Under the pieces are notes generated by a model, which was not told the DNA's origin, made no database searches, and saw only the letters and a list, made by a program, of their open reading frames with translations. Of a DNA stretch of 64,000 nucleotides, positions 41,384 to 51,540 are shown piece after piece; the stretch's first letter is position 1, and every line of letters begins with the position of its first letter. The stretch covers positions 124,001-188,000 of the forward strand of contig NZ_JAKRSA010000020.1 in the NCBI RefSeq assembly GCF_022402485.1, in the 5' to 3' direction. Source of the stretch: Phenylobacterium sp. (GTDB lineage: Bacteria; Pseudomonadota; Alphaproteobacteria; Caulobacterales; Caulobacteraceae). The translations under genes and the position numbers were made by a program.

Positions 41384-41511
41384 GGTTTGAAGATCCGTCA
41401 GATGGGCTCTGCCGCAGGGAGAGCCCCGGTGCACGAAGTTGGCGCAACCGCGCGAGGGTGCTAACACCTCATTTCCGATTTTGTGTCCGATTCTGACGGC
41501 TTTTCCCTGCT

Positions 41512-44292
41512 TTGACAGACGATCTCCATACCCCACCGGAAGATGGCCGGCGCGGGGGCATCGCCCCTATCGCCATCGAAGACGAGCTGAAGCGCTCGTA
41601 TCTCGACTACGCCATGAGCGTCATCGTCAGCCGGGCCCTGCCCGACGCCCGGGATGGTCTCAAGCCGGTCCACCGTCGCATCCTCTTCTCCATGAGCGAG
41701 CAGGGCCATACCCCTGACCGCAGCTATGTGAAGTCGGCTCGGGTGGTCGGTGACGTGATGGGTAAGTATCACCCGCACGGGGACGCGGCGATCTATCTGA
41801 CCATGGTCCGCATGGCCCAGCCCTTTTCCATGGGGCTGCTGCTGATCGACGGCCAAGGTAATTTTGGCTCGGTGGATAATGATCCGCCAGCGGCCATGCG
41901 CTACACCGAGTGCCGTCTGACCAAGGCGTCCATGTCGGTCCTGGCCGATCTCGACAAGAACACCGTCGACTTCAAACCCAATTATGATGGCTCAGAACAT
42001 GAGCCGGCGGTTCTGCCGTCGCGGATCCCCAACCTGCTGGTCAACGGCGCGGGCGGCATCGCTGTGGGCATGGCGACCAATATCCCGCCGCATAATCTGG
42101 GCGAGGTGATCGACGCCTGTCTGGCCTATGTCGACAATCCGCAGATCGGGATCGAGGAACTGGCCGACATCGTACCGGGGCCTGACTTCCCAACCGGTGG
42201 CGAGATCATGGGCCGGGCGGCCTCACGCCAGGCCATGCTGACAGGCCGCGCGTCTGTGGTCACCCGCGGCAAGGCGTCTGTCGAAGAGATCCGCAAGGAC
42301 CGCGAGGCCATCGTCATCACCGCCTTGCCCTATCAGGTGAACAAGGCTGGCCTCGTGGAGCGGATCGCCGAGCTGGTGCGCGAGAAGCGCATCGAGGGGG
42401 TCGCCGACCTCCGCGATGAAAGCGACCGCGACGGCATGCGCGTTGTGGTGGAGATCAAGCGCGACGCCTCGGCGGAGGTTCTGCTCAACCAGCTCTATCG
42501 CTTCACCCCGCTGCAGTCCTCCTTTGCGGTGAACATGCTGGCCCTGGACCGGGGGCGCCCGCGGGAGATGAACCTCCGCGACCTGATCGTGGCCTTCATC
42601 GAGTTCCGCGAAGAGGTGGTGGTCCGCCGCACCAAGTTCGAGCTGTCCAAGGCCCGCGACCGTGGCCACGTCCTGGTCGGCCTGGCCATCGCCGTGGCCA
42701 ATATCGATGAGGTGATCCACATCATCCGCTCGTCCCGGGATCCGGCGGAAGCCCGGGAACGGCTGACGGCGCGGGCCTGGCCGGCCGGGGATATGATGCC
42801 CCTGGTGGACCTGATCGCCGACCCCCGCACCATCCTGGAGGATGGTGATCAGATCCGCCTGACCGAGGAGCAATCCCGGGCAATCCTGGCCCTGACCCTC
42901 TCGCGTCTGACCGGCCTTGGCCGCGATGAGATCTTCGGCGAGGCCGGCGAACTGGCTGGGGCCATTCAGGGCTACCTGGCCATCCTCGCCTCCCGCGAGC
43001 GGATCATGGGCATCGTCCGTGACGAGTTGATCGAGGTGAAGACCGCGTTTGCCGTGCCGCGCAGGAGCGAGATCCTCGAAGGCGGCGGCGACATGGACGA
43101 TGAAGACCTCATCGCCCGCGAGGACATGGTCATCGCTGTCACCCATTCGGGCTATGTGAAGCGCACCCCGCTGGCCACCTACCGGACCCAGCATCGCGGC
43201 GGCAAGGGCCGCTCGGGGATGTCCATGAAGGACGAGGACGTGGTCACCCGCGTCTTCTCCGCCAATACGCACACCCCGGTGCTGTTCTTCTCCTCGGGTG
43301 GCAAGGTCTACAAGCTGAAGGTTTGGCGCCTGCCGGTCGGTGCGCCGAACTCTCGCGGCAAGGCTTTCGTCAATCTGCTGCCCATTGAAACCGGCGAGGC
43401 CATTACCTCGATCCTGCCCCTGCCGGAGGACGAGGCCAGCTGGGATCAGTACGACATCATGTTCGCCACACGCTCGGGCAATGTCCGGCGCAACAAGCTG
43501 TCGGACTTCGTGCAGATCAACCGTAACGGCAAGATCGCCATGAAGCTGGACGAAGGCGACGCCATCATTGGCGTGGCGGTCTGTCAGGCTGACCAGGACG
43601 TTCTGCTGACCACGTCAACGGGTCGCTGCATCCGCTTCTCGGTGGAGGATGTGCGCGTGTTCGCCAGCCGGGATTCCACCGGCGTGCGCGGCGTGCGTCT
43701 GGCTGAGGGCGACACGGTCATCTCCATGGCCATTCTGCGGTCGGTGGACGCCACGCCGGCAGAGCGGGCAGCCTATCTGAAGCATGCGACGGCGACCCGC
43801 GCGGCGGAGTCTGGTGAAGCTGAAGAGCTGACCGCGCCTGAATCCGAGGACGATGAGGCCGAGAGCGCCGTCGACCAGGCCCTGTCCCTTGAGCGCATTG
43901 CAGCCCTCGGCGCGGCCGAGGAGTTCATCCTCACCGTGTCTTCCGAAGGCTTCGGCAAGCGCAGCTCGGCCTACGATTTCCGCCGCACCGGTCGTGGTGG
44001 CCAGGGACTGATCGCCCAGGACCTCACCAAGCGCGGCGGGCGCCTGACGGCCTCCTTCCCCGTGGATGAAGGCGATGAAATCCTGCTGGTCACCGACCAG
44101 GGACAACTGATCCGCACCCCTGTGGCCCAGGTCCGCATTGCGGGGCGCAACACCCAAGGGGTGACCATCTTCCGCACCGCGGCCGACGAGCATGTGGTCT
44201 CGGTGGAGCGTCTGATGGAGGGATCCGACGGCGCTGTCGCAGAGGGCGAAGGGATCGAAGACGACGGCTCGCCCGACGTCAGCGAGGATTAG
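41512..44292 (+). CDS. gyrA: DNA gyrase subunit A
   Basis: This 926-residue protein has the GyrA N-terminal breakage-reunion domain with the active-site tyrosine in [10 protein letters not shown], the quinolone region [13 protein letters not shown], and a C-terminal beta-pinwheel that carries the GyrA box as QHRGGKG. An acidic insertion ([20 protein letters not shown]) interrupts the C-terminal domain. It pairs with GyrB to introduce negative supercoils. The start is TTG at 41512 because family homology begins immediately after it; no clear ribosome binding site is visible. It leads into coaD with a 62-nt gap. Confidence 0.95.
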   Translation: MTDDLHTPPEDGRRGGIAPIAIEDELKRSYLDYAMSVIVSRALPDARDGLKPVHRRILFSMSEQGHTPDRSYVKSARVVGDVMGKYHPHGDAAIYLTMVRMAQPFSMGLLLIDGQGNFGSVDNDPPAAMRYTECRLTKASMSVLADLDKNTVDFKPNYDGSEHEPAVLPSRIPNLLVNGAGGIAVGMATNIPPHNLGEVIDACLAYVDNPQIGIEELADIVPGPDFPTGGEIMGRAASRQAMLTGRASVVTRGKASVEEIRKDREAIVITALPYQVNKAGLVERIAELVREKRIEGVADLRDESDRDGMRVVVEIKRDASAEVLLNQLYRFTPLQSSFAVNMLALDRGRPREMNLRDLIVAFIEFREEVVVRRTKFELSKARDRGHVLVGLAIAVANIDEVIHIIRSSRDPAEARERLTARAWPAGDMMPLVDLIADPRTILEDGDQIRLTEEQSRAILALTLSRLTGLGRDEIFGEAGELAGAIQGYLAILASRERIMGIVRDELIEVKTAFAVPRRSEILEGGGDMDDEDLIAREDMVIAVTHSGYVKRTPLATYRTQHRGGKGRSGMSMKDEDVVTRVFSANTHTPVLFFSSGGKVYKLKVWRLPVGAPNSRGKAFVNLLPIETGEAITSILPLPEDEASWDQYDIMFATRSGNVRRNKLSDFVQINRNGKIAMKLDEGDAIIGVAVCQADQDVLLTTSTGRCIRFSVEDVRVFASRDSTGVRGVRLAEGDTVISMAILRSVDATPAERAAYLKHATATRAAESGEAEELTAPESEDDEAESAVDQALSLERIAALGAAEEFILTVSSEGFGKRSSAYDFRRTGRGGQGLIAQDLTKRGGRLTASFPVDEGDEILLVTDQGQLIRTPVAQVRIAGRNTQGVTIFRTAADEHVVSVERLMEGSDGAVAEGEGIEDDGSPDVSED

Positions 44293-44354
44293 GTCTTGCA
44301 TTCGTCGTGTCGTGCGGCGAAAGCCGAACGAACTAAGACACGGGGAAACGTCGC

Positions 44355-44846
44355 ATGACCCGCATCGGGCTGTATCCGGGCACGTTCGATCCAATCACCA
44401 ATGGCCATTCCGACATCATGGGTCGGGCGGTGAAGCTGGTGGACAAGCTGGTGATCGGCGTCGCCATCAACGCCGGCAAAGGTCCCATGTTCTCCCTCGA
44501 GGAGCGTGTGGCGATCATCAAGGCCGAAACCGCGCCTCTGACCTCGGCCATCGAGATCGATGTGCAGCCCTATGAGGGGCTGACCTTGCAGTTTGCCCGC
44601 CAGATCGGGGCGACCATGATTATCCGGGGCCTTCGGGCCGTGGCGGACTTCGAGTACGAGTTCCAGATGACGGCCATGAACCAGCAGCTTGATCGTGAGA
44701 TCGAGACGGTTTTCCTGATGGCTGACCCGCGACATCAAGCCATCGCCTCGCGTCTCGTCAAAGAGATCGCCACCCTCGGCGGCGAGGTGGGCAAGTTCGT
44801 CAGTCCGAGGGTCAAGGAAGCTCTGATGGCCAAGGTCCGCGGCTGA
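44355..44846 (+). CDS. coaD: Phosphopantetheine adenylyltransferase
   Basis: A 163-residue nucleotidyltransferase with the N-terminal signature RIGLYPGTFDPITNGH, whose T/HxGH-type motif (TNGH, 16-19) binds ATP, and the C-terminal HQAIASRLVKEIATLGG. It converts 4'-phosphopantetheine and ATP to dephospho-CoA in coenzyme A synthesis. Length is typical. It lies in the conserved order gyrA-coaD-cyclophilin-cyclophilin-queA-tgt. Confidence 0.97.
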   Translation: MTRIGLYPGTFDPITNGHSDIMGRAVKLVDKLVIGVAINAGKGPMFSLEERVAIIKAETAPLTSAIEIDVQPYEGLTLQFARQIGATMIIRGLRAVADFEYEFQMTAMNQQLDREIETVFLMADPRHQAIASRLVKEIATLGGEVGKFVSPRVKEALMAKVRG

Positions 44847-44976
44847 TGGGGCAGGGCGAAGCCTTCGCCAATCCCATGGGTGCGGGGTGCCTCGGCTTTG
44901 TTGAACAAGTTGGTCCAGGCGGTTGGGAATCCAGGCGGTCTGGCGGTCCAGGCTCCTGCTGATTGCGAATAAGTCC

Positions 44977-45840
44977 ATGATCCGCACTTCACTCATTGTG
45001 GCCCTCGCCTTGGCGGCGGCCACCCCCGCTTTTGCCCAGCGCGCAAACTTGCCCGCCGAGCCGGCCGCCCTTGGGGCACCGCGTGCCGGCGACTGGCGTG
45101 TGGCTGATGCTGAGAATGTCGTGGTGATCGACACCAATCGGGGGGTGATCTTTGTGGAGCTCGCTCCGCGACTGGCCCCGACCCATGTGGAGCGGATCAA
45201 GACCCTGACCCGTCAGGGCTTCTATGACGGGCGCAGCTTCTTTCGGGTCATCGACGTGTTCATGGCCCAGACCGGCGACCCCCTGGACACTGGCGCTGGC
45301 GGCTCGGAGCTGCCGGATCTGACCGCAGAGTTCACCTTCCGGCGCGGGGCGGGCGATCCCTTCGTCGCGGTGGCCGATACCGGCGGCAGCCAGACCGGCT
45401 TTGTCGGCGTCATGCCGGTCATGACCCAGAGCCCGATGCTGATGGCCATGACCGCCGATCGCAAGATCACGGGCTGGGGGCTGTACTGCCCCGGCGTGGC
45501 TGGCATGGCCCGGGGTTCAGAAGAGAATTCCGCCAACAGCCAGTTCTTCCTGATGCGTCAGGCCTATCCCTCCCTTGAGAAACGCTACACCGCCTTTGGC
45601 CGGGTGGTGGCGGGCCTTGAGGTGGTGCGGGCCATAAAGACCGGCGAGCCTGTCGCCGCGCCCCAGGATCAGATGACCCGGGTGCGAATGCTGGCAGACA
45701 TTCCTGCGGCTGAGCGCCCGACGGTGCGGGTGGTGGACACCGCCGGCCCCTGGTTCGCGGCTCAGGTGGCGCGGATGCGCGCCGAAGACGGGGCGGATTT
45801 CTCCGCCTGCAATCTCAAAATCCCTTCCGAGGTAAAGTGA
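44977..45840 (+). CDS. Periplasmic cyclophilin-type peptidyl-prolyl isomerase
   Basis: A 287-residue protein with a signal peptide (MIRTSLIVALALAAATPAFA) and a cyclophilin domain: VVVIDTNRGVIFVELAP, GFYDGRSFFRVID, MARGSEENSANSQFFLM. It should isomerise prolyl bonds in the periplasm. Insertions make it longer than the minimal fold, including a segment around TGGSQTGFVGVMPV and a C-terminal tail. The start at 44977 is chosen for the signal peptide; no strong ribosome binding site is visible. Its stop overlaps the next cyclophilin gene, so the two are translationally coupled. Confidence 0.9.
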   Translation: MIRTSLIVALALAAATPAFAQRANLPAEPAALGAPRAGDWRVADAENVVVIDTNRGVIFVELAPRLAPTHVERIKTLTRQGFYDGRSFFRVIDVFMAQTGDPLDTGAGGSELPDLTAEFTFRRGAGDPFVAVADTGGSQTGFVGVMPVMTQSPMLMAMTADRKITGWGLYCPGVAGMARGSEENSANSQFFLMRQAYPSLEKRYTAFGRVVAGLEVVRAIKTGEPVAAPQDQMTRVRMLADIPAAERPTVRVVDTAGPWFAAQVARMRAEDGADFSACNLKIPSEVK

Positions 45841-46301
45841 TGGATTCCGAAAACACCCTGATCATGACGCTGGAGTCCGGCGTGGTGACGATCACCCTGC
45901 GCCCGGACCTGGCGCCGGGGCATGTGGCCCGCATCAAGGAACTGGCCCGGGAGGGCTTCTATGACGGCGTGGTCTTCCATCGGGTGATCCCGGGTTTCAT
46001 GGCCCAGGGTGGCGACCCCACGGGCACGGGTTCAGGGGGCTCAAAGAAGCCGAACCTGAAGGCCGAGTTCAATCCTGAACCCCATGTTCGCGGGGTCTGC
46101 TCCATGGCCCGCACGGCGGTTCCTGATTCCGCCAACAGCCAGTTCTTCATCTGCTTCGACGACGCCCGCTTCCTGGATGGCCAGTACACGGTGTGGGGTG
46201 TGGTGTCCGAAGGCATGGAGCACATCGATGCCCTGCCCAAGGGCGAGCCCCCGCGCAGCCCGGGCAAGATCGTCTCCATGAAGGTGGCGGCTGACGCCTA
46301 A
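45840..46301 (+). CDS. Cytoplasmic cyclophilin-type peptidyl-prolyl isomerase
   Basis: A 153-residue compact cyclophilin without a signal peptide: LITMTLESG-like start (MDSENTLIMTLESGVVTITL), GFYDGVVFHRVIPGFMAQGGDPTGTG, MARTAVPDSANSQFFICFDD. Arg in FHRVIPGF and the FMAQGGD segment are the usual active-site elements. The ATG at 45840 shares its first base with the stop of the upstream cyclophilin and has GAGG 7 nt upstream; a GTG at 45837 is an alternative. It is the cytoplasmic partner of the periplasmic copy. Confidence 0.95.
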   Translation: MDSENTLIMTLESGVVTITLRPDLAPGHVARIKELAREGFYDGVVFHRVIPGFMAQGGDPTGTGSGGSKKPNLKAEFNPEPHVRGVCSMARTAVPDSANSQFFICFDDARFLDGQYTVWGVVSEGMEHIDALPKGEPPRSPGKIVSMKVAADA

Positions 46302-46328
46302 GGCGTCGCCACCTCTCCCGGCCGGCGC

Positions 46329-47315
46329 TCAGTCGGCCGGGGCCAGGGTCACGACTACGGGAAAGTGGTCGGAGCCCAGGGAGGGCCCTCGCTCTACCTG
46401 GACCGTGCGCCACCCGTCCCCCGCATAGACGTGGTCGATGGCCAGGATGGCCAGGGGCATGTGGACATTCCAGCGGGAAAACGCCCTGGCTGGCCAGGTC
46501 AGCATGGCACGATTGCGCCGCGAAAGGCCAAGCGCTCGATCCTGGCGGCGCAGGGAGAACGACCAGGGCGTAGAGTTGAAGTCCCCGGCGATGATCAGCC
46601 GCTCCTTGTCATAGAGCTCGGCGATCCTGGCCAGCCGCAGGCTCTGCTGTTGCTGCGGCCCGGCGGGAATGGGCCAGGTGTAATGGGCCCCAATCACCGT
46701 GAAACGGCGTCCTGAGGCCTCAAAAGTCGCCCGTGTGGCCGGGAAATAGGCCCCCTCAGTGACCTTGGGCAGGCCGCCGGAGACCGGCGCGACCTTGCTG
46801 TAGATGACCACCTCACAATTGTCCTCGGGGTCACAGGTTCGGTGGAACGCCCCCCGGGCCTCGAGGGCGCGCTGGAACTGTCGATTGGATTCCTGGGCGA
46901 CAATGATGTCGGGGTCCTGGGCGACGAGCCAGTCGGCGGTTTCATCCAGGGTTTCGTTGCGTCCACCCCAGCTGTTCATCTGGATGATTTTCAGCTCACT
47001 CCCGGCCGGCGCTGGGTCGGCAAGCGGGCGGATGTTTCGAGACATCTCCGGCAGGACCAACAACGCCGCCAGGACGAGGCCGGCGGCGGAGGTCGCCAGG
47101 GTGAACCTCCGCAGGCGGGTCGCCGGGGTTAGGGCCCCAAGCAGGCCGGCAAGGATCGCCAGGACCAGGAAGACCGGGGTGAAGTGAGTGATGATGTCCA
47201 GCCGGTCGCTGAAACGTCCCCCTTGTGCGAGCAGCAGCACCCCGGCCGCCAGCACCGCCAGAGCAGCGGCAGCGTCCTCGACGATACGGGTAATGACGAC
47301 TCGAATGAGACCCAT
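46329..47315 (-). CDS. Membrane-anchored endonuclease/exonuclease/phosphatase-family protein
   Basis: A 328-residue protein with three N-terminal hydrophobic helices (about 8-95) followed by an EEP-fold domain. The metal and catalytic motifs are visible: IIQMNSWG, VAQES, GDFNSTPWS, IDHVYAG and GSDHFPV. Membrane-anchored EEP proteins act outside the cytoplasm on phosphodiesters (nucleic acid or lipid); which one is unknown here. It is convergent with the cyclophilin gene and divergent from queA, with 64 nt between the starts. Confidence 0.88.
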   Translation of the reverse strand: MGLIRVVITRIVEDAAAALAVLAAGVLLLAQGGRFSDRLDIITHFTPVFLVLAILAGLLGALTPATRLRRFTLATSAAGLVLAALLVLPEMSRNIRPLADPAPAGSELKIIQMNSWGGRNETLDETADWLVAQDPDIIVAQESNRQFQRALEARGAFHRTCDPEDNCEVVIYSKVAPVSGGLPKVTEGAYFPATRATFEASGRRFTVIGAHYTWPIPAGPQQQQSLRLARIAELYDKERLIIAGDFNSTPWSFSLRRQDRALGLSRRNRAMLTWPARAFSRWNVHMPLAILAIDHVYAGDGWRTVQVERGPSLGSDHFPVVVTLAPAD

Positions 47316-47379
47316 GACCGGGCTCTAACATGAGGCCGGGCTTGACGCGCGGGGTCTTGCGTGGCCTGACCCGCAGCAA

Positions 47380-48456
47380 ATGAAAACCGCCGATTTTGAC
47401 TTCGAACTGCCCGACAGCGCCATCGCCCTGCGGCCCGCCCAGCCCCGGGATGCCGCCCGGATGCTGCGGGTGATCCCCGGCCAGCCCCTGGCCGACCTGC
47501 ATGTGCGCGACCTGCCGGGAGAGCTCCGGGCCGGGGATGTGCTGGTGCTCAACGACACCCGGGTGATTCCGGCCCGTCTCAGTGGCCAGAGGACCCGTGG
47601 CGACAGTGTCGTGGCGGTGGAGGCTACCTTGCACAAGCGGGCCTCACCCGCCCGCTGGAGCGCGTTCATGCGGCCGGGCAAGCGTCTGGCACCGGGGGAT
47701 CAGGTCAGCTTTGGCCAGACGCCGGCGGATGGCCTCCGTCTGGACCCCCTCACCGCCACGGTGGTTGAGAAAAAGGACGGCGGCGAAATCCTCCTGGCCT
47801 TTGACCTGGAAGGGCCAGCCCTGGACGAGGCCATCAAGGCCCGGGGCGCCATGCCCCTGCCGCCCTATATCGCCGCCAAGCGCCCCGAGGACGCCCAGGA
47901 TCAGACCGACTATCAGACCATCTACGCCCAGGCGGATGGCTCAGTGGCGGCACCCACGGCCGGCCTGCACTTCACCCCTGAGCTGATGGAGAGGCTTGAG
48001 GCGGCTGGTGTTGAGACCTGTTTCGTCACCTTGCATGTGGGGGCGGGCACCTTCCTGCCGGTCAAGGTCGACGATATTGCCGGCCACCAGATGCATGCCG
48101 AGTTCGGTGAGGTGAGCCCCGAGGCCGCCGCCCGGCTGAACCGTGCCCGGGCCGAGGGTGGGCGCATCATCTGTGTGGGCACCACGTCCCTGCGGCTGGT
48201 GGAGAGCGCCGCTAGCGAAGATGGGACGATCCATCCCTTTGCCGATGACACGGCCATCTTCATTACGCCGGGCTACCGCTTCCGGGCCGCCGACGGCCTG
48301 ATGACCAATTTCCACCTGCCCAAGTCGACCCTGTTCATGCTGGTCAGCGCCTTTGCGGGTCTTGAGACCATGCGGCAGGCCTATGCCCACGCCATCGCCA
48401 CGGGCTACCGCTTCTATTCCTACGGCGACGCCAGCCTCCTGTGGAAGGCCAGCTGA
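47380..48456 (+). CDS. queA: S-adenosylmethionine:tRNA ribosyltransferase-isomerase
   Basis: This 358-residue protein begins [20 protein letters not shown], the QueA signature, and contains [22 protein letters not shown] and GAGTFLPVK. It transfers the ribosyl moiety of SAM to 7-aminomethyl-7-deazaguanine in tRNA to make epoxyqueuosine. The stop overlaps the tgt start by one base, so the two genes of the queuosine pathway are translationally coupled. Confidence 0.97.
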   Translation: MKTADFDFELPDSAIALRPAQPRDAARMLRVIPGQPLADLHVRDLPGELRAGDVLVLNDTRVIPARLSGQRTRGDSVVAVEATLHKRASPARWSAFMRPGKRLAPGDQVSFGQTPADGLRLDPLTATVVEKKDGGEILLAFDLEGPALDEAIKARGAMPLPPYIAAKRPEDAQDQTDYQTIYAQADGSVAAPTAGLHFTPELMERLEAAGVETCFVTLHVGAGTFLPVKVDDIAGHQMHAEFGEVSPEAAARLNRARAEGGRIICVGTTSLRLVESAASEDGTIHPFADDTAIFITPGYRFRAADGLMTNFHLPKSTLFMLVSAFAGLETMRQAYAHAIATGYRFYSYGDASLLWKAS

Positions 48457-49571
48457 TGGTTGCCTTTCCCTTCGAGATCGCCGCCACCGATGGAGCCGCC
48501 CGCACCGGGGTTCTGAAGACGGCCCGAGGCGACATCCGAACACCGGCCTTCATGCCCGTGGGCACGGCTGCGACGGTGAAGGCCCTGACCGTGGATCAGG
48601 TGGCGTCGACCGGGGCCGACATCATTCTGGGCAACACCTATCACCTGATGCTGCGTCCTGGTGCTGAGCGGGTGTCACGCCTGGGCGGCCTCCACCGCTT
48701 CATGCGCTGGGACAAGCCGATCCTCACCGATTCCGGCGGCTTCCAGGTCATGTCCCTTTCCAACATCGCCAAGGTGACCGAGGAGGCCGTGACCTTCGCC
48801 AGCCATATCGATGGCTCTCGGCACGTCCTTTCGCCGGAGCGCTCGGTGGAGATTCAGGCCGATCTGCTGGGTGCCGACATCGTCATGCAGCTGGACGAGT
48901 GCGTCGCCTGGCCCGCCGAGGAAAGCCGCGCGACTGAGGCCCTGCGCCTGTCAGCCCGCTGGGGTGCCCGCTGCAAGGCGGCGTTCGGTGAGCGGGAGCA
49001 TCAGGCCCTCTTCGGCATCCAACAGGGCTCGACCCTAGAGGCGCTGCGCCGGGAGTCGGCCGAGCGGCTGATCGAGATCGGCTTCGACGGCTACGCCATC
49101 GGCGGGCTGGCGGTGGGGGAGGGACATGAGGCCATGTGCGAGGTCCTCGACTATGCCCCTGGCCTGCTGCCGGCTGACCGTCCGCGTTATCTGATGGGGG
49201 TGGGCAAACCCATCGATCTGGTGGAGGCCGTGGCCCGGGGGGTGGACATGTTCGATTGCGTCCTGCCCACCCGCTCAGGCCGCCATGGCCAGGCCTGGAC
49301 CTGGAACGGGCCGATCAATCTGAAGAATGCCCGGTTCGCCGAGGACGACAGCCCCCTGGACGCGGGCTCGGACTGCCCGGCCAGCCGGGACTATTCCAAG
49401 GCCTATCTGCATCATCTGGTGAAGGCCGAGGAGATACTCGGCCAGGTGCTGTTGTCCTGGCACAATATCGCCCACTTCCAGGCCCTGACCGGAGCCATGC
49501 GCCAGGCCATCGCCGAAGGGCGCTTCGAAGCCTTCCGCAAGGACTTTCACGCCGCTCAGCGGACGGGGTAA
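48456..49571 (+). CDS. tgt: tRNA-guanine transglycosylase
   Basis: This 371-residue protein has the Tgt barrel: [24 protein letters not shown] (Asp acid/base) and [15 protein letters not shown] with the nucleophilic Asp. It exchanges guanine 34 for preQ1 in GUN tRNAs. The zinc site is odd: the region aligned with the usual C-x-C-x2-C reads SDCPASRDY, keeping Cys307 but with Ser at 305 and 310; the later histidine (LLSWHNI) is kept. ATG 48456 overlaps queA by one base, with GGAAGG about 6 nt upstream. The last 16 bases overlap the convergent lipoprotein gene. Confidence 0.95.
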   Translation: MVAFPFEIAATDGAARTGVLKTARGDIRTPAFMPVGTAATVKALTVDQVASTGADIILGNTYHLMLRPGAERVSRLGGLHRFMRWDKPILTDSGGFQVMSLSNIAKVTEEAVTFASHIDGSRHVLSPERSVEIQADLLGADIVMQLDECVAWPAEESRATEALRLSARWGARCKAAFGEREHQALFGIQQGSTLEALRRESAERLIEIGFDGYAIGGLAVGEGHEAMCEVLDYAPGLLPADRPRYLMGVGKPIDLVEAVARGVDMFDCVLPTRSGRHGQAWTWNGPINLKNARFAEDDSPLDAGSDCPASRDYSKAYLHHLVKAEEILGQVLLSWHNIAHFQALTGAMRQAIAEGRFEAFRKDFHAAQRTG

Positions 49572-50149
49572 CGGGGCGTCAGATCCTGCTGGATCACCGG
49601 CTGGGGATCGGTGCTGCGGGTTGGGATGGCTGGCGGCCTGCAGCCTTTTGCCTCGCCCAGTCCCTTCAGATAGGCCCGCCGTACCCCACCGGCGATGATC
49701 GCGTCACGCACCAGCCGGTCGTGCTGCTCGGCCCCGCTGAGCCTGCGCACCCATCCCCGGAAGGGGATTACATCCTGGGCCAGGCCCGCCACAGCGCCCA
49801 GCGCCGTGCGCTGCCCCTGGGCCATCAGGTCATCCTCGACGAAGCGCTCTTCGTCCAGGTCAGGCCCCAAGGCGTCATTTAATGGGGTGATCAGGGCGAT
49901 CAGCTTGGCGCAGGTGGCCGGCTGTGGCCGCTGGTAGGGGTTGGCCTGGGCCTCCAGTAGCACGGACGGAATCTTGGTCCGCAGCAGGTTCACATCCCGC
50001 AGGGGGGCTGAGACCGCGCCCTCCAAGCTCTCCCGGGTGGCCTGGGACGAGGTCTGCACTTGGGGCGAGCCATCGGCGCGGGTGGTGGTGCAGCCGGCCA
50101 GGGCCAGGGCCAGCACCATGAAAGCGGGAAAAAGCTGCGTGCGTGACAT
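49556..50149 (-). CDS. Lipoprotein of unknown function
   Basis: A 197-residue protein with a lipoprotein signal, [20 protein letters not shown], with the lipidated Cys at 20. The remainder is soluble, with a helical region around DLLR-like [20 protein letters not shown] and a loop [23 protein letters not shown] do not recognise a domain. Its end overlaps tgt by 16 bp on the other strand. It starts at ATG 50149, about 120 nt from the tRNA gene. Confidence 0.75.
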   Translation of the reverse strand: MSRTQLFPAFMVLALALAGCTTTRADGSPQVQTSSQATRESLEGAVSAPLRDVNLLRTKIPSVLLEAQANPYQRPQPATCAKLIALITPLNDALGPDLDEERFVEDDLMAQGQRTALGAVAGLAQDVIPFRGWVRRLSGAEQHDRLVRDAIIAGGVRRAYLKGLGEAKGCRPPAIPTRSTDPQPVIQQDLTPRYPVR

Positions 50150-50267
50150 GGGGTTGAGCTTAGCCCCTCAAGAACCGTAGGGGAAACGCCAGGGCTCACT
50201 TGCCCGAGTCGGACCTGCGCCCTATGGTCCGCCCCCTTCGACCGGCGTCCATCTCGCGCCATGTCGC

Positions 50268-50342
50268 GGGCCGGTAGCTCAGTGGTAGAGCATTCGACTT
50301 TTAATCGAATGGTCGTGGGTTCGACCCCCACCCGGCCTACCA
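50268..50342 (+). tRNA. tRNA-Lys (anticodon TTT)
   Basis: The sequence folds as a full cloverleaf: acceptor GGCCGG/CCGGCC with a G1-U72 wobble, D arm GCTC-AGTGGTA-GAGC, anticodon stem TTCGA/TCGAA around CTTTTAA (anticodon TTT), a 5-nt variable loop, and T arm GTGGG-TTCGACC-CCCAC. The terminal CCA is encoded (50340-50342). It reads Lys AAA/AAG codons. Confidence 0.96.
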
Positions 50343-50383
50343 ATCCTCATCGGGGATTGTGTTGCTGATGCCGCCCCAAGGGG

Positions 50384-50416
50384 TTGATCAATATTCCGTA
50401 GTTCTAGAAATATGAT
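50384..50416. promoter_or_regulatory. AT-rich dyad patch before the arsenite exporter
   Basis: An AT-rich island in GC-rich surroundings contains ATATT (50391-50395) and AATAT (50409-50413) as an inverted repeat and the perfect palindrome TTCTAGAA (50402-50409). A TTGATC at 50384 could be a -35 element. It ends about 50 nt before the exporter start, where an ArsR-type operator would be expected, but no arsR gene is nearby. Confidence 0.35.
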
Positions 50417-50464
50417 AGAGGCTGTCGCCAGCGGTGGGTCTGCTGCAACTGGAGGGGGACGGCC

Positions 50465-51523
50465 ATGTCGGTGTTTGAGCGCTATCTGACCCTGTGGGTG
50501 GGGCTGTCCATCGTGGTGGGCATTGGCCTGGGCCAGATGTTCCCCACGGTTTTTCAGGCGGTCGCCGCCCTTGAGGTGGCCAGCGTCAACCTGCCGGTGG
50601 CTCTGCTGATCTGGGCCATGATCATTCCCATGCTGGTGAAGATCGACTTCCGCGCCCTGAGCGGGGTGGCGGCGCACTGGCGGGGGATCAGCGTCACCCT
50701 GTTTGCCAACTGGGCGATCAAGCCGTTCACCATGGCGGTGTTGGGCTGGGTGTTCATCGGCTGGCTGTTTCGGCCCCTGCTGCCTGAGGCGCAGATCGAG
50801 TCCTATATCGCCGGCCTGATCCTGCTGGGGGCGGCGCCCTGCACGGCCATGGTCTTTGTCTGGAGCCATCTGACCAAGGGGGACGCGCCGTTCACGCTGA
50901 GCCAGGTGGCCCTGAACGACACGGTGATGATCGTGGCCTTTGCGCCCATCGTTGCCCTGCTGCTGGGGCTGTCAGCGATCATCGTGCCCTGGGCGACCCT
51001 GCTCTTGTCGGTGACGCTTTACATCCTGACGCCGGTGGCGATCTCGCAGGTCCTGCGGGCCTGGCTGATCAGGTCGGGAAAGCTGGACGCTTTTCTGAGC
51101 GCGGTTCAGCCGGTGGCCATCGCCGCCCTGCTGGGCACGGTGGTGCTGCTGTTTGCCTTCCAGGGGGAGCAGATCCTGGCCCAACCCCTGGTGATCGCCC
51201 TGCTGGCCGTGCCGATCCTGATCCAGACCTATTTCATCTTCGGCCTGGCCTATCTGATGAACCGCGCCGCCGGAGAGATTCATCCTGTGGCGGGGCCCTC
51301 GGCCCTGATCGGGGCTAGCAACTTCTTCGAGCTGGCCGTGGCCGCCGCCATCAGCCTGTTCGGCTTTCAGTCCGGGGCGGCCCTGGCCACGGTGGTGGGC
51401 GTGCTGATCGAGGTGCCGGTCATGCTGACCCTGGTGGCCTTGGTGAACCGTTCCAGGCCCTGGTACGAATCCGGGGGCGCGGTCCGCCGCCGTCTGGCCG
51501 CTGCCGACCAGGCATCTGGCTAG
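50465..51523 (+). CDS. ACR3-family arsenite exporter
   Basis: A 352-residue membrane protein with about ten hydrophobic helices. It has the ACR3 signature LLGAAPCTAMVFVWSHL with Cys126, and SALIGASNFFELAVA, which holds the conserved Glu; both residues are needed for As(III) transport in studied ACR3 proteins. It pumps arsenite out of the cell. ATG 50465 has GGAGGGGG 6 nt upstream. It is isolated: there is no arsR or arsC next to it. It lies between tRNA-Lys and the convergent copper-type operon. Confidence 0.92.
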   Translation: MSVFERYLTLWVGLSIVVGIGLGQMFPTVFQAVAALEVASVNLPVALLIWAMIIPMLVKIDFRALSGVAAHWRGISVTLFANWAIKPFTMAVLGWVFIGWLFRPLLPEAQIESYIAGLILLGAAPCTAMVFVWSHLTKGDAPFTLSQVALNDTVMIVAFAPIVALLLGLSAIIVPWATLLLSVTLYILTPVAISQVLRAWLIRSGKLDAFLSAVQPVAIAALLGTVVLLFAFQGEQILAQPLVIALLAVPILIQTYFIFGLAYLMNRAAGEIHPVAGPSALIGASNFFELAVAAAISLFGFQSGAALATVVGVLIEVPVMLTLVALVNRSRPWYESGGAVRRRLAAADQASG

Positions 51524-51540
51524 CTCTGTAAAACTCAAGC

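Noticed and set aside
42223-43272. A 349-codon open frame opposite gyrA
   Set aside because: It reverses an unambiguous gyrA region and has no recognisable motif.
44855-44869. GGCGAA-GCC-TTCGCC hairpin after coaD as a terminator
   Set aside because: It is a short stem with a 3-nt loop and no T-run, and lies before a gene that could be co-transcribed; evidence is too thin.
44905-44955. Three short TCCAGGC direct copies between coaD and the periplasmic cyclophilin gene
   Set aside because: They are 7-mers with uneven spacing in GC-rich DNA and are probably chance.
50268-50464. tRNA-Lys as an integration site for a genomic island
   Set aside because: I found no second copy of the tRNA 3' end in the following 13 kb and no integrase; the gene order can be explained without an island.
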